Position numbers and translations under genes: made by a program. This document shows, piece after piece, positions 8,404 to 16,527 of a stretch of DNA of 64,000 bases. This stretch comes from Flavobacterium johnsoniae UW101 (GTDB lineage: Bacteria; Bacteroidota; Bacteroidia; Flavobacteriales; Flavobacteriaceae), in NCBI RefSeq assembly GCF_000016645.1, contig NC_009441.1, positions 62,001 to 126,000 on the forward strand, given 5' to 3'. Every line of letters begins with the position of its first letter. Position 1 is the stretch's first letter. The notes beneath the pieces are model-generated. The model did not search any database. It was not told the origin of the DNA and saw only the letters and a list, made by a program, of their open reading frames with translations.

Positions 8404-8976
8404 TTATTTTAATGTCAGATATTTTTTTTCTTCTCCGTTTTGTACAACACCAATTAAATTAGTATTGGCTGTTTTCGAAATTTTATTGGCAACAACACTT
8501 GGTATGGCGATATTAAAGTCTGAAACTGAAATAGGATAATTGCAAGAAATTTGTATTCCTTCAGGAACTCGCTTAATTAAAGCTTTCATTTCGATTATTT
8601 TCGATTTTCCATGAAGATAAAGTTTCCCTTTTACATCGTATTCTTTTTCAAGACCGTCAATATCTTTTAAGTCAAATTTTTCGATTTTCCCTTTAAAAAC
8701 AGATTTAGGATAACGATGGCTTTCAATATAATTTTCATTAAAATGTTCCTGCATTAAATCCATTTTAAAACGAAAATCTTTGATAACAACCGTACAGATT
8801 AAAGTACTGGTTGAAGGTTCAAGAACAATAGTTCCGAGCTTATTTACCGCTTTTACTTCTTCAAAAAAAGGAACAGAAGCTTCAAAATTTACAATTGCTG
8901 CAGTTGTTTTAAATTTATCCTGAGCAAGTAATGAAAATGCGGTAAAAAGTAAAATAAGTAATGTAGTTCTTTTCAT
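8404..8976 (-). CDS. YceI-family periplasmic protein
   Basis: The 190-residue protein has a signal peptide (MKRTTLLILLFTAFSLLAQ) and a YceI-like lipocalin-type barrel, with the characteristic central segment DLMQEHFNENYIESHRYPKSVFKG and later VKGKLYLHGKSKIIE. YceI barrels bind isoprenoid chains such as polyprenyl quinones. It converges with the epimerase, 4 bases apart. A lone half-site TTAAACAA (8989-8996) lies 13 bases upstream of its start, without a partner at the spacing seen in the crtI operator. Confidence 0.85.
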   Translation of the reverse strand: MKRTTLLILLFTAFSLLAQDKFKTTAAIVNFEASVPFFEEVKAVNKLGTIVLEPSTSTLICTVVIKDFRFKMDLMQEHFNENYIESHRYPKSVFKGKIEKFDLKDIDGLEKEYDVKGKLYLHGKSKIIEMKALIKRVPEGIQISCNYPISVSDFNIAIPSVVANKISKTANTNLIGVVQNGEEKKYLTLK

Positions 8977-9318
8977 AATCGTCAGCAGTTAAACAATTAT
9001 GTCATTCTATTTAATTTTAAGAAGAGAAAAAACTGGCCTTTAAAAAAACAGAACGGCAATACTCCGTGAAAAAAATCCTGTAACACATTGATTACACTTA
9101 AAGTTACGAAATTTCTATATGCAAAGTTCCCGAACTAATGCTAAATATTTGTGAATGTTTTTGTTTGTGAAATGCTTATTGTGAGATGTGAAAAGAAATG
9201 TCCCTACGGGACAAAATATGGACTGTAATTTTAAATTTTTTCTACCGATATTAAATTCCTAACGGAATATGTATATCGGCAGAAAATAATAATGTATAAA
9301 ATGTATATTTTCTATGTT
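8977..9318. repeat. Intergenic region with two hairpin repeats
   Basis: No gene is visible. A 15-base palindrome-like hairpin TGTCCCTACGGGACA lies at 9199-9213. A larger one at 9243-9281 has outer arms CCGATAT (9245-9251) and ATATCGG (9273-9279) around an inner ATTCC-TAAC-GGAAT. Both look like repetitive extragenic elements of Bacteroidota type rather than terminators, since no T tract follows. The rest is AT-rich. Confidence 0.6.
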
Positions 9319-9714
9319 TTAAGAATGTACCGGCGTACAAATTTCCAATAAAAACCCATCCGTATCTCTTACATACGCTACAACTTGTCCCCAAGGTTTT
9401 TTCTTTGGTTCTGATACTAAAACGGCTCCAAATGAAGTTGCTTTTTGTACCAAATGCCCAACATCGTCTGTTATAAAAGCCAACTCAATTGCAAAGGGTT
9501 TGTCTTCTAAACTGCTTTCCAGAAAACCATCTTCTAAGTTTTGAGCCCCTAATTTTTTTGATGCAAACGAAATTGTGGTTTCTCCTGTGTTTAATTCTCC
9601 GTAATCATTATCGGGACTTATAAATTTCCTCTCAAATTCAAATACGTTTTCATAAAACTCTATTGATTTTTCTACGTCTTCAACGTACAAAATTGTATAT
9701 CCAAATTTTACCAT
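9319..9714 (-). CDS. VOC-family (glyoxalase-like) protein
   Basis: The 131-residue protein has two beta-alpha-beta-beta-beta modules: VKFGYTILYVEDVEKSIEFYENVF at the start and FAIELAFITDDVGHLVQKATSFGAVLVSEP in the second half, closing with VAYVRDTDGFLLEICTP. Metal ligands of the vicinal oxygen chelate type are plausible at E122 near the end, but the reaction cannot be inferred. It stands alone between the repeat-bearing gap and the thioesterase. Confidence 0.85.
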   Translation of the reverse strand: MVKFGYTILYVEDVEKSIEFYENVFEFERKFISPDNDYGELNTGETTISFASKKLGAQNLEDGFLESSLEDKPFAIELAFITDDVGHLVQKATSFGAVLVSEPKKKPWGQVVAYVRDTDGFLLEICTPVHS

Positions 9715-9757
9715 GTTTTCTATTTTTTAAAATGTATTTAAATAAAGATAGGAAAAT

Positions 9758-10306
9758 TTAGCTGATTTCTAAGAGCACATTGTATTTATCTAAACTCGCT
9801 AAGTCCTCGATTGAGTTTACGGTCGTAATTTTTTCGTGTTCTTCGATTTCCTTTCTAACTTCAATATGTTTGATTGCTTTTCTAAAACGTCGTACTTCTT
9901 CGAGATTAGATAAAATAAGTCCGGGAACCTGAACACTTTTTCCATCTTTATCTTTGGCTACCATTGTAAAGTAAGATGAATTACAGTGTTTTATGACTCC
10001 GGTCTGGATGTTTTCTGCTTCTACACGAATACCCACAATCATGGAACTTCTTCCTACATAGTTTACAGAAGCTTTCATAGTTACTAATTCTCCAACTTCT
10101 ATTGGTTTTAAAAAGTTTACCGTATCTACAGAAGCCGTTACACAATAATTGCCGCTGAATTTTGATGCAGAAGCAAATGCAATTTGATCCAGCAATTGCA
10201 GAATATATCCTCCGTGTATTTTACCGCTGAAATTGGTGTGCGAAGGCAGCATTAATTCTGATATACTAATTTTTGATGATGAAACGGGTTTGTAATCTGC
10301 AGTCAT
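9758..10306 (-). CDS. Acyl-CoA thioesterase, hotdog fold
   Basis: It hydrolyses acyl-CoA to free acid and CoA. The 182-residue protein carries the hotdog domain with MLPSHTNFSGKIHGGYILQLLDQIAFASAS, VTASVDTVNFLKPIEVGE and a C-terminal helical tail. This is the YciA/BFIT type with the conserved N(F)SGxIHGG segment. The start at 10306 is chosen over an in-frame ATG at 10351 because the longer N-terminus (IIIIEISKNK) would extend into repeat element B and adds no conserved sequence. Confidence 0.87.
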   Translation of the reverse strand: MTADYKPVSSSKISISELMLPSHTNFSGKIHGGYILQLLDQIAFASASKFSGNYCVTASVDTVNFLKPIEVGELVTMKASVNYVGRSSMIVGIRVEAENIQTGVIKHCNSSYFTMVAKDKDGKSVQVPGLILSNLEEVRRFRKAIKHIEVRKEIEEHEKITTVNSIEDLASLDKYNVLLEIS

Positions 10307-10342
10307 GTTTGTTTTGTTTTTGGAAATTTCTATAATTATTAT

Positions 10343-10488
10343 TTTAAACACATATAAACATAGTTTTCAATGTCGTTAAAGGCGTTTCACTTGCATTAAC
10401 AATCCCGAAGCTTCGGTACTATATATTAGAAACTAGTTTCTTTATTAATTCTTTCACATAAAAAAATCTATGTTTCTATGTGTTTAAA
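10343..10488. mobile_element. MITE-like element B
   Basis: Terminal inverted repeats lie at 10343-10363 and 10468-10488 and match the 21-bp ends of the 24616 element, with one or two mismatches in the left end. The 146-base element has no gene. It shares with element A the blocks AAAGGCGTTTCACTT and TTAGAAACTAGTTTCTTT, the latter containing the perfect palindrome GAAACTAGTTTC. An internal CCGAAGCTTCGG palindrome is unique to this copy. It sits between the thioesterase and rmuC. Confidence 0.8.
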
Positions 10489-10494
10489 TGTTTT

Positions 10495-11868
10495 TTAATT
10501 CAATAATTCGGTTTCATCAGAATTTAAAGCTCTGTTGATAATATTTTCAGGAAGTGATTTTTTGGCTTTTGCTCCCATTTTTTTCAATTTTTCTACGCTT
10601 GTAATAAGGTTTCCTTTTCCGTCGACCAATTTGTTCATGGCGTTTTCGTACTCTGTTTTTGTATCTTTTATTTTGTTTCCTATTCGAACCAAATCAGTTA
10701 CAAAACCTTCAAATTTATCGTATAAAGCTCCGGCTTGTCTGGCAATTTCAAAAGCGTTTTCCTGTTGTTTCTGGTTAGCCCACATACTGTCAATTGTTCT
10801 TAAAGTAGCTAATAATGTACTTGGGGTTACGATTACAATATTTCGGTCGAAAGCTTTTGTATATAATGTCGAATCTTCGTTTAAGGCAATGGCAAATGCA
10901 GGTTCTATTGGAATAAAAAGCAAAACAAAATCTGGGCTTTCCATTCTATATAAATCATGATAATTTTTGTTTCCGAGTTGTTCTACGTGACGTTTTATAG
11001 ACAAAACGTGCTCTTTCAGCAAATCGATTTTCAATAAATCAGATTCTTCGTTTACCCATCTTTCATACGCAACAAGAGAAACCTTAGAGTCAACAATCAT
11101 TTTCTTTCCATCTGGCAAATTGATAATCACATCAGGCATAACACGATTTCCTTCTGCATTTACAAAACTCTGCTGTACTTCGTATTCACGGCCTTTTTCT
11201 AAACCTGATTTTTCGAGAACGCGTTCTAAAACTAATTCGCCCCAATTACCCTGCATTTTACTGTCGCCTTTTAATGCTTTGGTTAAGTTTAGGGTTTCTT
11301 TACTCATTTGTGCGTTCATCTCGCTTAAACCAATAATCTGCTGGCGGAGTGCGGCATGATAATCAATACTTTCTTTATGAGTCTGATCTACCTTTTGTTC
11401 AAATACGTGAATTTTATCCTGAAGCGGTAACAGAATATTTTTCATGTTTTCGCTGTTCTGCTCTGTAAATTTCGCCGATTTTTCTTCAAGGATTTTATTC
11501 GCAAGATTTTCAAACTCTTTGGTAAATTTTTCCTGTAGTTCGTTTATTTCAGCTTTTTGCTCTTTGTGGCGTTCCCATAAGTTTTCAAAATCGACTTCTT
11601 TTTTAGAAAGCTGAATTGCCAGGCTGTCTTTTTCTGTTCTGATGCTTTCTTTTTCAGAATTGGATAATTGAAACTGTTTCTGAAAATTGTTTCTTTCAAT
11701 ATCAAACTGCTCTTTTTGCTGCTGTAACTGATTGGCATTTGCATTGAGTCTTTCTTCCAGAGAAACTTTCTCTGACTGAAATTTAGCCGAAAACAATATT
11801 TTTCCTAAGTAAATCCCTAAGAACAAAGCCACTACAAAAGCTGTTAAATATGGAAGAAAATCAAACAT
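10495..11868 (-). CDS. rmuC: DNA recombination protein RmuC
   Basis: The 457-residue protein has an N-terminal membrane anchor (LPYLTAFVVALFLGIYLGKILF), a long coiled coil (about 25-190, rich in E, Q and K) and the RmuC nuclease-like domain with KMQGNWGELVLERVLEKSGL, MPDVIINLPDGKKMIVDSKVSL and LLFIPIEPAFAIAL. RmuC limits inversions at short inverted repeats, which is notable in a repeat-rich genome. The start at 11868 puts the membrane segment directly at the N-terminus; the upstream in-frame ATG at 11964 adds 32 unconserved residues. Confidence 0.92.
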   Translation of the reverse strand: MFDFLPYLTAFVVALFLGIYLGKILFSAKFQSEKVSLEERLNANANQLQQQKEQFDIERNNFQKQFQLSNSEKESIRTEKDSLAIQLSKKEVDFENLWERHKEQKAEINELQEKFTKEFENLANKILEEKSAKFTEQNSENMKNILLPLQDKIHVFEQKVDQTHKESIDYHAALRQQIIGLSEMNAQMSKETLNLTKALKGDSKMQGNWGELVLERVLEKSGLEKGREYEVQQSFVNAEGNRVMPDVIINLPDGKKMIVDSKVSLVAYERWVNEESDLLKIDLLKEHVLSIKRHVEQLGNKNYHDLYRMESPDFVLLFIPIEPAFAIALNEDSTLYTKAFDRNIVIVTPSTLLATLRTIDSMWANQKQQENAFEIARQAGALYDKFEGFVTDLVRIGNKIKDTKTEYENAMNKLVDGKGNLITSVEKLKKMGAKAKKSLPENIINRALNSDETELLN

Positions 11869-11909
11869 AACTAAGTTTTTATTAAGTAAAAGTACGCAAT
11901 AATACGTAG

Positions 11910-11939
11910 TTCGTGATTTTAAAATTAAAATTTCACGAA
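11910..11939. repeat. Short hairpin upstream of rmuC
   Basis: The arms TTCGTGA (11910-11916) and TCACGAA (11933-11939) enclose an AT-rich loop that itself pairs partly. It lies 42 bases upstream of the rmuC start and may be a regulator site or a 5' leader hairpin. Nothing else is visible in the gap to 12066 apart from a possible ECF-type promoter near 12013-12040. Confidence 0.4.
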
Positions 11940-12066
11940 TTAGTATGAGTTCGAAATTAAACAAACAATCTAAATAAGATTTACGGAAATCCTTAAAAAA
12001 ATATTTTTTGACGCAACCTTTTTATAAGACGTTCATCTACATGATATAACCTATTAAAATTTTATC

Positions 12067-12915
12067 ATGAAAAAATTAATGTTGAGCTTATTTATAGCTT
12101 TTGGATTGAATGGATGCTCGCTTAATAACGACGATTATAATGTAAGCTGTGGAAACGATGTGGATGTATCTTTTACAGGTTTTCCCCTTTTATGTAATTA
12201 TAGTGTAAAATCACTTCCAAATAACCCGACTGCTTATGTACTGGAGTCACAAGAAAAAATGGATACTTATTTTACAAAACATGAAAATACTTGTTCTGTA
12301 GCAAGCGATCCTAACATTGATTTTAGTAAAAATTTATTGGTTGGAATTTTTGCAGGTGCAAAACCTACCAGCGGTTATGCCATAAAAATAACTTCAATGG
12401 TAGAAAACAGCTGCCAGATTACTATTAACTTTTTTGAAAAAGCACCTCTAGCAGGCGAAAACATCACTCAGGCTCCAACTTATCCATCAGATTTTATCCT
12501 GATCCCAAAAACTAGTAAACCTATTTATTTTAACAGAACTAACGAAAGTGCTGATAATATTATAATTGGAAGTTTTGGCACTACTAATTCTTTCTTCCAG
12601 ATCAATGATTATAATATTTTGAATTTTCAGAATGTAGTAACTGGTAAATATGAATTCAGCCAATATAAATATTCTCAAAAAGCAAAAAGAAGCGAATATA
12701 CTTTATTCTCAAAAAGCATTCCTGCTGAAATTACTGCTTTAAAAGGCCAGACTAAAACTTATGGTGCTCCTGATTCACAAGGTATCTACTTTGAATTACG
12801 CAAAGGAATTGATGTTACTAAAGTTTTTATCGACAATACCGACACAGCAGATCAAAGCACTGAGGTAAAAGCATTTAAAAAAGCGATTCAGGATAAAATT
12901 ACAAGCTTAAAATAA
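12067..12915 (+). CDS. PrcB-like lipoprotein
   Basis: The 282-residue protein has a lipoprotein signal (LSLFIAFGLNGCSLNN, Cys at residue 17). Its middle matches the PrcB C-terminal-type domain: EKMDTYFTKH, then DFSKNLLVGIFAGAKPTSGYAIKITSMVE. The last third is a second region of unknown fold. In dental spirochetes PrcB is part of a protease complex, but in Bacteroidota the role is unknown. It lies 7 bases ahead of a small secreted protein and probably heads the operon containing the ECF sigma gene. Confidence 0.65.
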   Translation: MKKLMLSLFIAFGLNGCSLNNDDYNVSCGNDVDVSFTGFPLLCNYSVKSLPNNPTAYVLESQEKMDTYFTKHENTCSVASDPNIDFSKNLLVGIFAGAKPTSGYAIKITSMVENSCQITINFFEKAPLAGENITQAPTYPSDFILIPKTSKPIYFNRTNESADNIIIGSFGTTNSFFQINDYNILNFQNVVTGKYEFSQYKYSQKAKRSEYTLFSKSIPAEITALKGQTKTYGAPDSQGIYFELRKGIDVTKVFIDNTDTADQSTEVKAFKKAIQDKITSLK

Positions 12916-12922
12916 CAGCAGT

Positions 12923-13321
12923 ATGAAAAAGCATTTTATATTTTTAATTGTTATCACTCTTTTTTCTTCGGCATATTCATTAGAATCTACAACTGAAGGT
13001 GCAGGTTCTATTGTAAATACCTGGATATGGGAAAAATCAATTGGAAGCGGGGCTAATCCTTACACGGTAACGCCTAAAACTATTGGGTTTACAAAAAAGG
13101 TAATTTTTACTCCGGAAGGAAAAGTTATTACGTATAAAAACAATGTTGAAATTAGAGTAAGCAATTATCAAATAGAAAAAGGCCTTGGTTTTTTAGATCA
13201 GGCAGAGCACGACTTAATTACTTTTGAAGGGAAAACATATATCATAGAAAACCTTGATAATCAAAACCTAACAATTGTAAGCAATAATACTGATCCTGTT
13301 CGAACTATCTACAAAAGGTAG
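12923..13321 (+). CDS. Small secreted protein, unknown function
   Basis: The 132-residue protein has a signal peptide (MKKHFIFLIVITLFSSAYS) and a predicted all-beta mature part. The order of strands around NTWIWEKS, KKVIFTPEGKVITYKNN and DLITFEGKTYIIENL resembles small lipocalin-like proteins of Bacteroidota. I do not recognise a named family. It follows the PrcB-like lipoprotein by 7 bases and precedes the sigma factor by about 50, so the three may share a transcript. Confidence 0.7.
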   Translation: MKKHFIFLIVITLFSSAYSLESTTEGAGSIVNTWIWEKSIGSGANPYTVTPKTIGFTKKVIFTPEGKVITYKNNVEIRVSNYQIEKGLGFLDQAEHDLITFEGKTYIIENLDNQNLTIVSNNTDPVRTIYKR

Positions 13322-13372
13322 TTTTATAACCTTATAAAAACTATTTTTGCAAAACCAAAAGCAACCATTTTC

Positions 13373-13924
13373 TTGAAAGACAATTTAGAAAAATATATTA
13401 AGCTGTGCATGAAAAATGACAGAGAGGGACAACTGAAAATTTATCAGTTGTTCTCTCCTGTTTTATATGGTATATGCCTTAAATATATGAAGAATGAAGA
13501 TGATGCAAAGGATGTTTTTCAGGAAGCCTTTGTGATTGTTTTTCAGAAAATAAGCCAATATAAATTTGAGGGAAGTTTTGAAGGATGGCTCAAACGGATC
13601 TTTATAAACAAACTCATCGAGACTTTAAACAAGAAGAAAAAAGAAAGCTTCTTTTTGGATGTTTTTGATCCGGATACAGATTTTGTTGAAGAAGAAGAAC
13701 TCGAAGTACTCCCAATAGAACAAGAAAAATTACTGGAATATATACGGGATTTACCAGATCAGTACCGAACGGTTTTTAACCTGTATGTTTTTGAAAAAAT
13801 GAAGCACAAAGAAATAGCCGATTTATTAAAAATCTCAGAAGGAACATCAAAATCAAATTTAAATCGGGCAAAGCACATTTTGCAAAAAAAAATATTGAGC
13901 ATAAAAAATTTTAAGACGGCATGA
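13373..13924 (+). CDS. ECF-type RNA polymerase sigma factor
   Basis: The 183-residue protein has sigma region 2 (LYGICLKYMKNEDDAKDVFQEAFVIVFQKI, with the DxxQ-type core) and region 4 (DQYRTVFNLYVFEKMKHKEIADLLKISEGTSKSNLNRAKHIL). A TTG start at 13373 gives the usual N-terminus LEKYIKLCMKNDREGQLKIY; the first ATG (13409) would cut into the conserved helix. It overlaps the next gene by 4 bases (ATGA). That gene has an anti-sigma-like N-terminus, so the pair is likely a sigma/anti-sigma unit. Confidence 0.9.
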   Translation: MKDNLEKYIKLCMKNDREGQLKIYQLFSPVLYGICLKYMKNEDDAKDVFQEAFVIVFQKISQYKFEGSFEGWLKRIFINKLIETLNKKKKESFFLDVFDPDTDFVEEEELEVLPIEQEKLLEYIRDLPDQYRTVFNLYVFEKMKHKEIADLLKISEGTSKSNLNRAKHILQKKILSIKNFKTA

Positions 13925-15897
13925 AGAAGCACAAAATAGAAGATATTTTTTCATCAATGGAAAACTTTTCGAGTGTTCCGCCTCCTGAATTATGGAGTCA
14001 GATTGAAGAAAAACTAGACAAGCCTAAAAAGAAGAAGAGAGTTATTCTTTGGTGGTCGGCTGCTGCATGCTTATTATTAGGCTTAATGCTTCCGTCTGTT
14101 TTACATTTTTCTTCTAGTGATAAACAGACAAACCCAATTCAAAATAACACTTTAGAAAACAACAACATTGTACTTGATCAGAAAGAAAACAATACCGAAA
14201 AGACAAATAAAAATACTGAACGTTCTATAGAAAACGACATCAATAATCAATCAAAAAACAACAATCAAATTTCATCATCAGAAGAAACAATAAATCAATC
14301 CAAAAATCAATTAAACAAAACACAGCAAACAGAAACAGTTGACTCCGATTCTGAAAAAAAATTGAATACCAATTCATTTGCACCAAAATCAAACGGGACA
14401 AAAAATAGTTTAAATAATAATGCAACTGTAGCTGAAAAATCATTAACACCTGTAAAAGAAAACAAATTCAATCTGGATTCTAAAAATCAGTTTTCGGGCA
14501 GTAAAAATGGTCAGTCTAACCAGACTGTTGCAGAAAAAACCTATGTTCCTGCTAAAGAAAATGTATTTAATGCGGCTTCTACAAACCAATTTTCTGGTAA
14601 TAAAACCGGAAAAACAAATCAGGCTTTAGCCGAAAAAACATACGCTCCTGCTAAAGAGAATGCATTTAATCCGGCTTCTACCAACCAATTTTCTGGTAAT
14701 AAAACCGGGAAAACAAATCAGGCTTTAGCCGAAAAAACATTTAGTCCTAATCAGGCTGATCGTTTAAATTCGGCATCAAAAAGTCAGTTATCAGACATTG
14801 AAAAAAGAAACGCAGATAAGGTTCTTGCGGAGAAAACATTTAATGCAGGAAAACAGAATAAATTTAATGCAGGTCAGAAAAATCAAATCTCTAATTCAAT
14901 TTTTGAAAATATTCCAAATTCAAAAAACAACAATACTATTGCGTTTACAGGTTCAAATTCTGGTTTAAATGGAAATCAAAATGCTGTAAATTCTAATAAA
15001 GAAAAACAAAACATTCAAAAAACATCAACTGATAAAAGCATTGCAAGTCTTCAAAAAGACAATTCGAAAGGAAATACTGCTTTTACAAACGTGAATGTTT
15101 TAACTAAAAAAGATTCTGCACAGCTGGCTGAACTTCAAAATCTGGAAAAAGGAATTGTAACTCCAGAAGAAGAGAAAAAGAAAAAAGAAGACAAACTGCT
15201 TTCTAAAGCTGATAAATGGGCTTTACAAGTTTTTGCCGGAGTTGCAAATTCTGAAAACTACAGCAAAAACAAAACTTTAGGAAACGTAAACGATTCTAAA
15301 CAAAGTAATTCATACGGTGTAAAAACACAGTATAAAATCAATAAAAAATGGGCCGTTGCTTCTGGATTTAAGATTAATGAGCTTGGGCAGAGTGTTGCCA
15401 ATGTTTCGTATTACAATGCCAAAAACAGTGCTCTTTTTACACCGGTTGATTATTTTGCTCAAAGTGCAGGTCCAACACAATTTACCAGTGATGCTAATTA
15501 TGTACTGGTTTCAAATAATGCAAAAGAAGCCATAAACAGCAGTAATATTCAAACTGGTAATTTAGACCAGAATTTACGATATCTGGAAATGCCTTTGGAG
15601 GTTTCGTATTCGATTTTTAACAGAAAGAAAACTAGCATCAATTTAAATACCGGGGCTTTTGTTGGTAAATTAATTTCGAATAATGTGGCTTTAGACGGTA
15701 CTTCTATTGGCGAAAATATAAACGCAAATGATTACGTGTATGGTTCTACATTAAGCAGTACGATTCAGTATCGCGTTTACAAGAAAACAAATGTCTTTGT
15801 AGAGCCGGCTGTAAATTATTATGCAAATCCTTTAAACAGCCAGTCTTTCAATCAGTTTCAATGGGGATTAAATTTTGGTTTGAATGTTAACTTTTAA
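13921..15897 (+). CDS. Anti-sigma-like/outer-membrane barrel fusion with tandem repeats
   Basis: This 658-residue protein has three parts. Residues 1-38 are a cytoplasmic, anti-sigma-like stretch (IEDIFSSMENFSSVPPPELWSQIEEKL) ending in KPKKKKR. Residues 40-62 are a transmembrane helix (VILWWSAAACLLLGLMLPSVL). Residues 65-430 are a periplasmic linker rich in Asn, Lys, Gln and Ser with 33-residue tandem repeats. Residues about 430-658 are an outer-membrane beta-barrel of the OMP_b-brl type ending in Phe. It is coupled to the ECF sigma gene by a 4-base overlap. It could span the periplasm and sense the outer membrane, which is inference. Confidence 0.75.
   Translation: MKKHKIEDIFSSMENFSSVPPPELWSQIEEKLDKPKKKKRVILWWSAAACLLLGLMLPSVLHFSSSDKQTNPIQNNTLENNNIVLDQKENNTEKTNKNTERSIENDINNQSKNNNQISSSEETINQSKNQLNKTQQTETVDSDSEKKLNTNSFAPKSNGTKNSLNNNATVAEKSLTPVKENKFNLDSKNQFSGSKNGQSNQTVAEKTYVPAKENVFNAASTNQFSGNKTGKTNQALAEKTYAPAKENAFNPASTNQFSGNKTGKTNQALAEKTFSPNQADRLNSASKSQLSDIEKRNADKVLAEKTFNAGKQNKFNAGQKNQISNSIFENIPNSKNNNTIAFTGSNSGLNGNQNAVNSNKEKQNIQKTSTDKSIASLQKDNSKGNTAFTNVNVLTKKDSAQLAELQNLEKGIVTPEEEKKKKEDKLLSKADKWALQVFAGVANSENYSKNKTLGNVNDSKQSNSYGVKTQYKINKKWAVASGFKINELGQSVANVSYYNAKNSALFTPVDYFAQSAGPTQFTSDANYVLVSNNAKEAINSSNIQTGNLDQNLRYLEMPLEVSYSIFNRKKTSINLNTGAFVGKLISNNVALDGTSIGENINANDYVYGSTLSSTIQYRVYKKTNVFVEPAVNYYANPLNSQSFNQFQWGLNFGLNVNF
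14425..14895 (+). repeat. 99-bp tandem repeats coding 33-residue units
   Basis: Four complete units start at 14425, 14524, 14623 and 14722, with a partial fifth from 14821. Each begins with (T/A/V)(V/L)AEK(T/S) and runs through KENxFNxxSxNQFSGxKxGxxNQ in the first three. Units two and three are nearly identical at DNA level, which indicates recent duplication and likely length variation between strains. The phase is kept, so the array lengthens or shortens the linker without breaking the barrel. Confidence 0.9.
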
Positions 15898-15939
15898 TGA
15901 GGTTATTTTTTCGTAATTTCGAAAAATACTTCACTTAAA

Positions 15940-16467
15940 ATGACTTTTAAAAACAATTGGAAAAACTTAAGTCTTCCTAAAAATTTACTTACTGCCAAAG
16001 AATTAGTTTATGACATCTGCGGTTTTGAATGTTCTGAACCTCAACCCGAAAAGGAAAGTCAGGAATATGATGCGTTTGATTTTAAAATCGGCGAAAGCCA
16101 GATTAAATTTAGATCGGCCAAAATTACGCCCACAAAAACGGGTCAGTTTGTAACTTTATGGAAACGCAATATAAACGGCATAATTGAACCTTTTGATTAT
16201 AAAGATGAAATCGATTTTGTTATTGTAAGTGTTCAAAAAGAGGATTTATTGGGACAGTTTATTTTTCCAAAAGAAATTTTACTGAAAAAAGGTGTTTTTA
16301 CCTCAGAAACTAAAGAAGGAATAAGGGCAACGAGAGTTTATCCGCCTTGGGATGAAACAACCAGCAAACAGGCTCAAAAAACACAACAATGGCAATTGGA
16401 CTATTTCTTGTTTGTTTCTGACAAAACAGACTTAAATCGTGCGAAACATTTGCTTGACAAAAAATAA
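15940..16467 (+). CDS. MepB-family protein
   Basis: The 175-residue protein matches the MepB family over its whole length, with FKIGESQIKFRSAKITPTKTGQFVTLWKR, DFVIVSVQKEDLLGQFIFPKEILLKKGV and a C-terminal WQLDYFLF. MepB was named from a staphylococcal multidrug-efflux locus; its function is unknown. No signal peptide or membrane segment is visible. It stands alone with a terminator after it. Confidence 0.85.
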   Translation: MTFKNNWKNLSLPKNLLTAKELVYDICGFECSEPQPEKESQEYDAFDFKIGESQIKFRSAKITPTKTGQFVTLWKRNINGIIEPFDYKDEIDFVIVSVQKEDLLGQFIFPKEILLKKGVFTSETKEGIRATRVYPPWDETTSKQAQKTQQWQLDYFLFVSDKTDLNRAKHLLDKK

Positions 16468-16480
16468 TAAAAAAACAAAA

Positions 16481-16510
16481 AAGGCAGTTCGAATTGAACT
16501 GCCTTTTTTT
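16481..16510. terminator. Bidirectional rho-independent terminator
   Basis: The hairpin GGCAGTTC-GAATT-GAACTGCC is preceded by A runs and followed by seven T bases. It serves the convergent MepB gene and the T9SS protein gene. Confidence 0.92.
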
Positions 16511-16527
16511 AATTAATATAATCTTAA

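Noticed and set aside
8986..8996. A third copy of the crtI operator upstream of the YceI gene
   Set aside because: Only one half-site TTAAACAA is present; no TTGTTTAA lies at the required spacing.
11956..11963. Another TTAAACAA half-site upstream of rmuC
   Set aside because: No partner arm at the N16 spacing, and the gene has no link to pigments or light.
14425..14895. A CRISPR-like or DNA-level satellite array
   Set aside because: The 99-base units keep the reading frame and encode 33-residue protein repeats.
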